From the NCBI GenBank assembly GCA_903832165.1, contig CAILAQ010000231.1, positions 1 to 25,761 on the forward strand: 25,761 nt of DNA. The letters run 5' to 3'. The notes below the pieces were generated by a model. The model saw only the letters and a list, made by a program, of their open reading frames with translations. It had not been told where the DNA came from and ran no database searches. This DNA comes from an uncultured Bacteroidota bacterium. GTDB taxonomy: Bacteria > Bacteroidota > Bacteroidia > Bacteroidales > UBA12481. A program made the position numbers and the translations under genes. This document shows positions 8,795-16,577 of the stretch, piece after piece; positions within the stretch are counted from its first letter, which is position 1; every line of letters begins with the position of its first letter.

Positions 8795-10705
8795 TCAGAA
8801 TTTACCTTGATTTGCTGCCTTTATTCTTGCCGCATCAACTTTTATCAGTTTTCGATCGTAGGTGATCAGACCGTTGCACTCGACTTCGACGTCGGAGAAC
8901 TGGGTGTAGATCCCCCCGCTGATGCCGTTGGAGGTCATCATCCCATGCAGGGTTTTCAGCATGGTCAGTAGCCTCTCCGTGAGTTCCTCCCGTGTTTTCA
9001 GCAGAGGATACCCTGCGTTGGTGAAAGGTTCAAGGCCCTTGAGCGTTTTGTTCCAGGAGTTTTCAGGAAAGAACAGAAAGGTCCCTCCGTACTCGCCCGG
9101 CAATGCCGCCCGGGTGCTGTCGGGCATGGCTTTAACTTCCCATTGCCATTCATCCGGACCGGCCGGCGGCCAGGATTTTGTGGGCCCGGGATCCGGTCCC
9201 GGATACTGATGTCCGTCGATAATGTCCCCGACGCCAAAATTCTCGCAGCCGCTGGCGCTGTTGACCAATCGGGTCGGATCCAGCTCCTTCACCATTTTTG
9301 TCAGCCGTTTGGTGTCGTACTGCCCCCAGGTTTCGTTGAAAACGGTCCAGACGATTACGCTGGGATGATTCCTCAGTCCGTCGATCATCCGTTTCATCTC
9401 AAGCTCAAACTGCAGTGCATCTTCCGGCGAGGTATAAAGTTCGTTTGCACCATAACCGGCGGCGGGGAATTTCGGGATCATATCCTGCCATACCATCAGG
9501 CCCAATTTATCGCACCACCAGTACCAGCGATCAGGCTCCACCTTGCCATGCTTTCTCGAAACATTGAACCCAAGATCCTTCATGGTCCGGATATCATAGG
9601 CCAGCGCGGAATCCGTGGGAGCAGTATACAGGCCGTCGGGCCAGTAGCCCTGATCGAGAAGGCCGCTCTGAAAAACGAACTGATTATTAAGCATCAGTCG
9701 GTTAATCCCAGCGGCATCCTTACCTACAGCTATCTTTCTCATTCCAAAATAGCCCTGAACTTCGTCCATCTTCCGGTCACCCTGGAAAAGCGATATTTTC
9801 AGGTCGTAAAGGAACGGGTCATCCGGCTTCCACAGCCTGCAGTCCGGAATTTCGAGTGTTACGAAATCTCCCGGTTTGCCGGAGGCGCGGGCGACCACCC
9901 TGCCATTATCCAGGGCCGCCGCTTCCACGAAAAAGGAATCGTCGGTCCCTGTGCCCAGGACCTTCACGATCAGAATCTTTTTGTCGATATCCGCCGTTAC
10001 CTCATATTTTTCTATGCTTGCGGCCGCAACGGGTTCCAGCCACACAGTTTTCCAGATACCGCTCACCTGGGAATATTCAGTCCCATAAGGAGTTGAACGC
10101 TGTTTTCCGCTTGGCTGGCGGGGTGCCCGAACATTATCGGTTCGGCCCAGGTCGGTGGGGTCCCATACGCTGACAACCACCTCCTGGTTCCTGCCGGGGT
10201 TCAGGGCAGCGGTGATATCCACATTGAAGGGATCATAACCTCCCCGGTGATCAGCAACCTTTTTGCTGTTAACGAAGACTTCCGCCTGCCAGTCGACCGA
10301 GCCAAAATGCAGCAGTACGTGCCGGTCCCTCCACTTCCGCGGCACGCTGATCGTCCGCCGGTACCAGAGCAGCTGGCCGGGCTTAAGTTGCTTCATGACG
10401 CCCGAGAGAGCCGATTCCAGCGGGAACGGCACGAGGATCCGGCCGGGGAAGGAATCCGGGCGCGGGGCATCCAAAGTAGTTATGGCGTACTCCCACAAGC
10501 CGTTCAGGTTCATCCAGTCGGGCCTGACCATCTGTGGCCGGGGATATTCGGGTAAGGCATTGTCCGGGGTAACCTGGCTGGTCCAGCGGGTTGCCAATGG
10601 TCCTTCGGCCGGGCGCCAGGGTTTATCTCCCTTATTTGGTGCACAGGCTGTTAGTAAAACCAGAGTGGAATATATAATGATGTTCTGAAGGCGGATTTTC
10701 GACAT
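8795..10705 (-). CDS. GH2 family beta-glycosidase lipoprotein (beta-galactosidase/beta-glucuronidase-like)
   Basis: The protein has 636 residues with a lipobox, LLTAC (Cys21). The domain order is that of GH2: an N-terminal jelly roll (~60-220, with LNGLWEYAI, LLWYRRTISVP, FGSVDWQAEVFVN and SGIWKTVWLE), an immunoglobulin-like domain (~225-325, with RLWKPDDPFLYDL), then the catalytic barrel. NHPSVIVWTVFNETWGQYD (446-464) holds the general acid/base Glu458, and LPGEYGGTF (535-543) holds the likely nucleophile Glu538. Both catalytic Glu residues are therefore present. It lies in the compact bacterial GH2 size range without a long C-terminal extension. Specificity among beta-galactose, beta-glucuronic acid, beta-mannose and other sugars cannot be read from the sequence. 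It follows the DUF2961-like gene by 12 bases and precedes the acetylesterase by 3. The DNA here is visibly more GC-rich than at the right end of the window. Confidence 0.9.
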   Translation of the reverse strand: MSKIRLQNIIIYSTLVLLTACAPNKGDKPWRPAEGPLATRWTSQVTPDNALPEYPRPQMVRPDWMNLNGLWEYAITTLDAPRPDSFPGRILVPFPLESALSGVMKQLKPGQLLWYRRTISVPRKWRDRHVLLHFGSVDWQAEVFVNSKKVADHRGGYDPFNVDITAALNPGRNQEVVVSVWDPTDLGRTDNVRAPRQPSGKQRSTPYGTEYSQVSGIWKTVWLEPVAAASIEKYEVTADIDKKILIVKVLGTGTDDSFFVEAAALDNGRVVARASGKPGDFVTLEIPDCRLWKPDDPFLYDLKISLFQGDRKMDEVQGYFGMRKIAVGKDAAGINRLMLNNQFVFQSGLLDQGYWPDGLYTAPTDSALAYDIRTMKDLGFNVSRKHGKVEPDRWYWWCDKLGLMVWQDMIPKFPAAGYGANELYTSPEDALQFELEMKRMIDGLRNHPSVIVWTVFNETWGQYDTKRLTKMVKELDPTRLVNSASGCENFGVGDIIDGHQYPGPDPGPTKSWPPAGPDEWQWEVKAMPDSTRAALPGEYGGTFLFFPENSWNKTLKGLEPFTNAGYPLLKTREELTERLLTMLKTLHGMMTSNGISGGIYTQFSDVEVECNGLITYDRKLIKVDAARIKAANQGKF

Positions 10706-10717
10706 AGTGCGTAGGAT

Positions 10718-11317
10718 TTAATTGGTAATTATGCTGATCTCATCGAAAAATGCCTCTTCATTGAACCATTGGTTGTTTTTCCCGCCAGCAGGTATTTCAA
10801 CCGCGCTGTATCCGGCATAGTAAAGGTCGGTATCGTTCCGCAGCCTGATCCGAATTCTCTTTTTAAAAGGCATGGGGATATAGCAGTTGTAAGCCTCCGG
10901 GACCTTTTCCAGGTAAGTGGATGAGTAATAAATTCCCTTGCCCTGGCACCCGTCACCGAAAAAATCCGCAGCCGGTACTTGCACCGCCGGTTTTAAGGCA
11001 TCATCATAATAGATTTCAATAACAAGGCCGCGGGGCAGTTCCTTCGATGCCGTCATGCTGAGCTGCGACATGCGCAGCATCCTGACGATACCCGGACCCT
11101 CCAGATCGGCAATGGTTACCGTGGAATGCCCGAGCAGGGGAGCCAGACCCCTTTCTTCATCATAATACCACAGTCCGCTCGAAAGGCCCTGCTCCTGCTT
11201 TTTTTTGATCAGGAAAGGTTCTTCAGGACCGGATCGGTTGCAGCCCGTAAAAGCAATCAGGATCATTATCGGGATTGCAATAAGACCGTACCGATTGGTA
11301 ATATTTGAATTGTTCAT
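10718..11317 (-). CDS. Half-length DUF2961/GH172-like lipoprotein
   Basis: This 199-residue product has a hydrophobic N-terminus ending in AFTGC (Cys26), a lipobox. The body resembles the first jelly-roll half of DUF2961 (PF11175), the family that contains GH172: YYDEERGLAPLLGH (51-64), TIADLEGPGIVRMLRMSQ (68-85), RGLVIEIYYDDALKPAVQVP (96-115), ADFFGDG (117-123), YNCYIPMPFKKRIRIRLRN (143-161) and a YYAGYSAVE strand (166-174). Full-length relatives are roughly 350 residues or more and carry a second half that this protein lacks. The reading frame closes with TAA 12 bases before the GH2 start, so I see no room for a lost second half in this locus. GH172 members act on fructofuranosyl or arabinofuranosyl linkages. 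The missing half makes catalysis here doubtful; sugar binding or a partner role is possible. Confidence 0.75.
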   Translation of the reverse strand: MNNSNITNRYGLIAIPIMILIAFTGCNRSGPEEPFLIKKKQEQGLSSGLWYYDEERGLAPLLGHSTVTIADLEGPGIVRMLRMSQLSMTASKELPRGLVIEIYYDDALKPAVQVPAADFFGDGCQGKGIYYSSTYLEKVPEAYNCYIPMPFKKRIRIRLRNDTDLYYAGYSAVEIPAGGKNNQWFNEEAFFDEISIITN

Positions 11318-11353
11318 TCCGGGTTTCTATTTTCCACGTATTATCCGTCCAGA

Positions 11354-14020
11354 CTATAGTTCCGCCCTGAACATCCCTCCTGACGCGACTTCCACCTTTA
11401 GTTTGGCCAGTTCTTTGGCTGTTGCCCTCACAGCTTTCCCATCGTTGATGAGCAGCTCGTAATCCCCTTCAGGAAGCCCCTCGATACGCATTTCCACGGT
11501 AAAGTTCTCCTTGTACGGAACTTTCAGGCCGGCAAGAAGGGATTTCAGTTTAATATCTATCTTGTTGTCTTTCAATGTGTAAGTGACAACTGAGATCCCA
11601 TCAATCCCTAAACCGATATTCTTTTCGAAATTGATATAAATGCCACCCAGCCTGTTCATCAGGTGAGCCGTTGCAGCCAGTCCCCCGATCTCGCACCAGC
11701 TCGGTCCGGAGCGGAGCGGCATCTGTGGGAACCCCTCATGGTCAATGTTCTCGGGACCCAATCCCAAGGGAAAATTCGGATATTTGTATACATCATTTTC
11801 TACATTTTGCGGCAGGTTCACCAGAGTAAGCGATGAACGGGCGGCTGCCACAGCGCGCTCCACCAGGTCCTGCCGTCCGGCAATGAGGCCGATCCTCATA
11901 AGTCCATCGGTAAAGCGATGACTCCTCTGGTCAAGCCATTCCGCGTCGCTGTTCTGTGAGGAGAATCCTCCGAACGGATAGGCTGTCAGGATAAAATTCG
12001 GCGCCCAAACCGCCTGGTAAAACAGTGAGTAATCAGCTGCAGCTTCAGCAGCATCCAGATATTCTTTCTTTTGCGTGACTTCATAAAGCGAAGCGAATCC
12101 CTCGAGAGCCCAGGAGGTCGACATATTATTGGCAGGGTACTGGCCGGTGCGGGCATCATAAAATGTTTCGGGCTTCACGGCGCAGGAGTAAAAGGTTTCA
12201 AAGTCATACCATTTCTGGTGTGGCATTACCTCATTGATCATAAAAGCGGCCATTTTTTCTGCAGCCTCCGCATATTTTTTATCTTTTGTTGCCCGGTAAA
12301 GTTCGCTGAGCACCCAGATGTGCGCTCCCCCGTCGGCATTCCATCGTATGCTTGGCACCGGTTCAAGCTTGGGGCTGAACCATGCTGGCACACAGCCGTT
12401 CGGGTCCATATGGCTGATCAGAAAATCGCCGTAGCGCTGTACAAACGGCAGAATGCCCGGATCATTTTCGCAGTTCTGAAGGTAGTGCATCAGGAAGCCT
12501 GCCGTTACGCTGGCCGAAGCGGTCTGGTAAACACCCTGACTATTGTTATACCCCCAGTAGGAGCTCACAAAAGCCGGATCGTATCCCTCCATTGGCGGAT
12601 TCCATAAGCTGAGCTGCCAGGTGTGTTTATTGATATCATACAGTCCGGGAAACATCCCTTCGTTCTGGGGCGAAGCCAGTGTGAAGCGTATAATCCTTCT
12701 CGCCTTGTCGATGAGGGAGGAGTCGCCCGTCTTTTTTCCCCAGTACCATATGCCCGTGGCGTCGCACACATTGTTCCACCATGCGGTGTTGTAAATGAAC
12801 TGGTACCACTGCGGTGCCGAGAGCCGGAAACCACCGACAGCAACACCGTTCAGGTCCCATTCCTGGTAGGAGGCCAGTTCGGGTTTGCCGCTACGGTTTG
12901 TCACTACCGGCCCCTTGCTCACATCATAACCCTGGTAGGCAAAGGAAGCCGGGTAACAGATCCTTGCATATTCAGCAAACGGCAACACCTGTGGCCGGGG
13001 CAACTGAAAATATCTGGTCCCGTACCGCTCCCACAAATAGGAAGAAATTCGCTGGTATCCACGGTATTTTTCAACATCAGCTTTCAGGAACAACTCAAAA
13101 CCGTATTTCAGGCTGTTAGACGACAAAGTGCGGATCTGCGCCCCGTTTTCATTCTCATGCCTCCAGTATACATGCTGCTCTGTCCAGTAATCAAGAAAAC
13201 CATAGGACAGAACCGGCTTATCGGTGATTCCTGAGTTCAATGTCAGGTCCATCCCGGTTGGAAAGGAAACCTTGGTGGTGTCCACAGGTATGGCGAAAAT
13301 CTTCGGATGTTTCTGCGGACGGGCACCAGCAGCGTAAACAACATGGTCATTGATCATCTCGAGGTCAGGAACCAGGGCCGCCATCAGGCCGCCTTTTTCC
13401 AGAATGGTGGCCGGGGCAAAGAATTTCCGGTCGCCGACCAGATCATCATCCGCCCGCTTTACCGTGGGAGTAAACATATAGTCGGGCTTGCTGCCGGGAG
13501 AAAAAACGAATGACGACAACAGGTATTCAACCCTGGGCTGATTTTCCGGCAGACTGGCCGTTACCTCAATATGAAAGTAATCGCTATTCTTTTCCAGAGA
13601 TACAAGCTGCTCGATTTTGTTGGAGCCGATTCCACCGGAAAATAAAATGCGTGCCTTCTCTTTTGTATTTTCCAAAACTTTTGCCGACCTCAAACCTTCC
13701 TGCACCATCAGCCTGAAATCATTGGCAAAACCAGGCCCCCTGCCATACAGGGGCATAACCTGCCCGACAGGTTGTTCCGGCCTGACCATCGATTCCAGGA
13801 CCAGTTCCCACTGCTTATCTTTCAAAACATAATAGGTTTGAGCAATCACCGGTCCGTTCAGCTGAAACCGGGCCTTAACCAGTCCGTTATCAATTTCGAT
13901 GATGGAATCATTCTGTTTAACGGATACGGCTGGTTCATTCTTCCCTGGTCCGCTGCAACCGGCGAAAACCAAAATCAGGATAATTATACCGTTAAAAATC
14001 AAGCATTTAAAGTTTTTCAT
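11354..14020 (-). CDS. 888-residue lipoprotein of the unrecognised paralogous family
   Basis: The signal sequence ends in LVFAGC (Cys22), a lipobox. The protein is colinear with the 881-residue paralog: VEYLLSSF (164-171), DYMFTP (180-185), GDRKFFAPA (196-204), ALVPDLEMIN (215-224), PRPQVLPFAEYARICYPAS (341-359), WWNNVCDATGIWYWG (414-428), DKARRI (438-443), SPQNEG (450-455), WYDFETFYSCAVKP (604-617), TAYPFGG (679-685) and GPENIDHEG (755-763). The variant PQVxPFxEYARxCxPAS is shared only with the 881-residue copy, so these two form one subfamily. Helix-rich middle and small beta C-terminus suggest a helical-barrel carbohydrate-active protein, but I recognise no named family. It lies 15 bases after the GH94-like gene and 36 before the DUF2961-like gene. 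Function is unknown; glycan cleavage or modification is inferred from neighbours. Confidence 0.88.
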   Translation of the reverse strand: MKNFKCLIFNGIIILILVFAGCSGPGKNEPAVSVKQNDSIIEIDNGLVKARFQLNGPVIAQTYYVLKDKQWELVLESMVRPEQPVGQVMPLYGRGPGFANDFRLMVQEGLRSAKVLENTKEKARILFSGGIGSNKIEQLVSLEKNSDYFHIEVTASLPENQPRVEYLLSSFVFSPGSKPDYMFTPTVKRADDDLVGDRKFFAPATILEKGGLMAALVPDLEMINDHVVYAAGARPQKHPKIFAIPVDTTKVSFPTGMDLTLNSGITDKPVLSYGFLDYWTEQHVYWRHENENGAQIRTLSSNSLKYGFELFLKADVEKYRGYQRISSYLWERYGTRYFQLPRPQVLPFAEYARICYPASFAYQGYDVSKGPVVTNRSGKPELASYQEWDLNGVAVGGFRLSAPQWYQFIYNTAWWNNVCDATGIWYWGKKTGDSSLIDKARRIIRFTLASPQNEGMFPGLYDINKHTWQLSLWNPPMEGYDPAFVSSYWGYNNSQGVYQTASASVTAGFLMHYLQNCENDPGILPFVQRYGDFLISHMDPNGCVPAWFSPKLEPVPSIRWNADGGAHIWVLSELYRATKDKKYAEAAEKMAAFMINEVMPHQKWYDFETFYSCAVKPETFYDARTGQYPANNMSTSWALEGFASLYEVTQKKEYLDAAEAAADYSLFYQAVWAPNFILTAYPFGGFSSQNSDAEWLDQRSHRFTDGLMRIGLIAGRQDLVERAVAAARSSLTLVNLPQNVENDVYKYPNFPLGLGPENIDHEGFPQMPLRSGPSWCEIGGLAATAHLMNRLGGIYINFEKNIGLGIDGISVVTYTLKDNKIDIKLKSLLAGLKVPYKENFTVEMRIEGLPEGDYELLINDGKAVRATAKELAKLKVEVASGGMFRAEL

Positions 14021-14035
14021 AATTGTCTGATTGTT

Positions 14036-16549
14036 CTATTTATTTAATGCCGGGCCAACTTCCACATTCACCTGATGGGTTTTCCCATCCTTTAGCGCTA
14101 GGACCAGGTTTCCTTGAACAGGTTTTCCATCCAGCCGGATTTTTGATTCTCCGGGAGCAAGTTTGGTATTTCTCTTCACCAGAATTGAATAATGATCCCC
14201 CCTGAAGGGCCGTTCGACACTATATTCATTCCATTCGCGTGGCATCCGCGGATCAATCACCAGCCCTTCAAATTCCGGTCTGACGCCCAGCAGGTAATAG
14301 TTGTAGGCGATCCACATCCAGGAGGTGGCTTCACCCAGGCACCACTGAAACTGTCCCTTTCCGGCCAGCCGGTGATCGGGTCCCACATAGTTTTCAGGAT
14401 ATACATACGGCTCACACTGATACACTTCCATTTTCTTTGTTTGATGAGAGAGTGAAGCTTTGGTGTACATTTCCCAGGCCAGGTCATCCTTTCCTGCCAT
14501 AGCGGCTGCTATGATTGCCCACCCCACCGGTCTGGGATAAATATTTGCATTCCGAAATCCCGGTGCATAGATCGATTGGGTTCCAACATACTCATCGTAG
14601 GAGGTATAAGAGGGAGAAAAAACCATAGGTCCATAATCACTCATGGTCATGGATTTTACGGAATTCATGCATTTATCGGCCCTCTCCTTGTCGGCAACTC
14701 CGCTGAGAACAGCCCATGACTGGGAGTTTAAATAGATCTTGCCTTCTTTATTCAGGTGGCTTCCTACCGGGGTGCGCTTGCCATTTCGGTCGGCGAAAAC
14801 CGCTAAATACCACTCACCGTCCCAGGAGGTTTCGTTGATTGCTCCTTTCATAAAATTGTAATCTTTTTCCCATTTCGCCGCCAGGTCGTCGCGGCCGCAG
14901 AGCCTTGCAATTTTGGCATATTCTTTCAGCCAGTAGCACAACTCCATGCCAAACATCACGCTCTCAGCCTGGCCAAACTGGCTTACCTTGGTGAACTCAT
15001 CCATCCAGTCGCCCACATTGGCCGGTATGCGTGGCAGGCCGTTCACCGACAAACCCGAAAGGGCAATCGTGAACGCACGGTCGAGATGGTTCCACACAGT
15101 GCCGGTGGTACCCTCAAGATATGGGTATTCCTTATTCAGAAATTCTTTATCTCCGTTTTCCTTGATATAATTAAGAATGGAATACAGGAAACCGTAGGTG
15201 TCGTGGTGATGAGGAACCTTGAATTGCGATCCTGCCTTGATGTCCTTCGGGTCTTTCTGGATATCGGCATATCGCATGGCCGGATAGCTGACTGCAATTT
15301 CCGTGAGCGAAACATTGTCGGTCTGGCATTTCAGCAGGTAGTCGATCATCTGACCGTTCACGGTCTTATTAAACGGTAAGGTGATATGCTCAGGGAAAAC
15401 GCTGATGTTTCCTCCTTCGATTCCATAATTCCAGAGGCCTATCCCGGCAATATTTTTGTCATTTTCGCTTCTCTTGATGACTTGATTCCAGTGATACTTG
15501 GTCCAGATGTTCACAATCCTGTCGTTGGCAGGATCCGGAGTTTTGGAATTGATGTTATTTTTGAGGAGACCGGAATAAAAATCGCTCATCCTTTTAAATT
15601 CCCGGTCTACGACAGCCTGGTCAGAATATTTCTTAATCAGGCGGGCAGCTCCCTCCTTACTGTAATCCATGCCGAGGATATAGGTCATCACCGCCTCGCC
15701 GTTCGGCTTCACCGTGACTTCCGTCTGAAGCACTCCCCAGGGAAAATCATCCTCGCTCCAGAAATCGGTGTTTGACAGCTTCCCGTCAGCCACTTCCTGT
15801 GGGCGGGCAAAATCGAGCTTGTCTCCCAGGAAGAGCCTGCGGATGGCCTCATGGGATTTCACCGGAAGCGTGGCGCTGAGGAACCCTGTGGAGGGCCAGG
15901 CCCGGCAGAGTCCCACGTTGATCCAGTCGGGCTGGATTGCCCAGATTGTATTATCCGAGAAAGTGGTCCTTTTATAAAGGTTCTGCTGGCTCCCGGCCCT
16001 GCCATCACCGCGATAAATAATATACTTGTTGCCGTCGCCCAGGTTCCATTCCACCTGACCAAACACTTTTAAACTACGTTCTTTGGAAGAAAGGTTGGTG
16101 AGATTCACCTGCATGAGCAACACATTGTCATCCAGGGGAATGAAATAGGTGACCTCTGATTTCACCTGGTCCCTCGTGCATACGATCCGGCTGTAACCCA
16201 TGCCGGTCTGGCACTCCCATTCGCCCTCGGATTCCGGATTGTTGATCCAGGTAGATTTTCCGTTGTCGCCGGCTCTGACCCAGAAATTACCGGAAACCTC
16301 CTGCGGGTTGGTGAGCCCGTTGATGGTGGGGTCCGACATGAATACCTCAATACCCCCCTTCTGGGTCACCCAGGCGGTGAGAAAATTGTTCGAAAGCCTG
16401 TTGAACCATGGTGTTGGAAGATCTCTTTTATATATATGGCAAACCGTTCCGTCATCGGAAAACTTGTACCACGGTTTTTTGTCCTGTGAATTTGCGATGA
16501 GGAAGCACCCCACGAAAAACAAGGAGAGAAGAGGCTTGAGTGTTTTCAT
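14036..16549 (-). CDS. Secreted GH94-like protein (cellobiose-phosphorylase fold, phosphorolytic motifs doubtful)
   Basis: The 837-residue protein starts with a Sec signal peptide ending near IANSQ (18-22). The mature part has the GH94 layout: LPTPWFNRLSNNFLTAWVT (44-62) and a beta-sandwich domain to ~320, then a helical barrel. IPANVGDWMDEF (508-519) contains the Asp pair (514/517) matching the G/ADWND catalytic site of GH94. GPDHRLAGKGQFQW (723-736), ATSWMWIAYNYYLLGVRPE (741-759) and LVIDPRMPREW (763-773) match the C-terminal landmarks. GH94 phosphorylases are normally cytoplasmic and need inorganic phosphate. Here the usual G-[FY]-R-D-x-x-Q-D stretch reads GIEGGN (376-381), and the W-x-TG-[ST]-A stretch reads WCLGEA (736-741). 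The enzyme may therefore be a hydrolase or have another activity. It is flanked by two of the unrecognised paralogs with gaps of 15 and 28 bases. Confidence 0.78.
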   Translation of the reverse strand: MKTLKPLLSLFFVGCFLIANSQDKKPWYKFSDDGTVCHIYKRDLPTPWFNRLSNNFLTAWVTQKGGIEVFMSDPTINGLTNPQEVSGNFWVRAGDNGKSTWINNPESEGEWECQTGMGYSRIVCTRDQVKSEVTYFIPLDDNVLLMQVNLTNLSSKERSLKVFGQVEWNLGDGNKYIIYRGDGRAGSQQNLYKRTTFSDNTIWAIQPDWINVGLCRAWPSTGFLSATLPVKSHEAIRRLFLGDKLDFARPQEVADGKLSNTDFWSEDDFPWGVLQTEVTVKPNGEAVMTYILGMDYSKEGAARLIKKYSDQAVVDREFKRMSDFYSGLLKNNINSKTPDPANDRIVNIWTKYHWNQVIKRSENDKNIAGIGLWNYGIEGGNISVFPEHITLPFNKTVNGQMIDYLLKCQTDNVSLTEIAVSYPAMRYADIQKDPKDIKAGSQFKVPHHHDTYGFLYSILNYIKENGDKEFLNKEYPYLEGTTGTVWNHLDRAFTIALSGLSVNGLPRIPANVGDWMDEFTKVSQFGQAESVMFGMELCYWLKEYAKIARLCGRDDLAAKWEKDYNFMKGAINETSWDGEWYLAVFADRNGKRTPVGSHLNKEGKIYLNSQSWAVLSGVADKERADKCMNSVKSMTMSDYGPMVFSPSYTSYDEYVGTQSIYAPGFRNANIYPRPVGWAIIAAAMAGKDDLAWEMYTKASLSHQTKKMEVYQCEPYVYPENYVGPDHRLAGKGQFQWCLGEATSWMWIAYNYYLLGVRPEFEGLVIDPRMPREWNEYSVERPFRGDHYSILVKRNTKLAPGESKIRLDGKPVQGNLVLALKDGKTHQVNVEVGPALNK

Positions 16550-16577
16550 TATTTCGGGATTTACTTGATTTGAAAGT

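Noticed and set aside
9143..10096. Plus-strand open frame of 317 codons opposite the GH2 gene
   Set aside because: It lies wholly antisense to a gene with clear GH2 catalytic motifs and its translation shows no domain-like pattern.
10706..11317. Frameshifted or broken full-length GH172 gene
   Set aside because: The next gene begins 12 bases after the stop and nothing like the second DUF2961 half is encoded nearby. A clean short form fits better than a frameshift.
11318..11353. Promoter or terminator in the 36-base gap between the 888-residue gene and the DUF2961-like gene
   Set aside because: The gap is too short and shows no hairpin with a T-run and no convincing Bacteroidota promoter elements.
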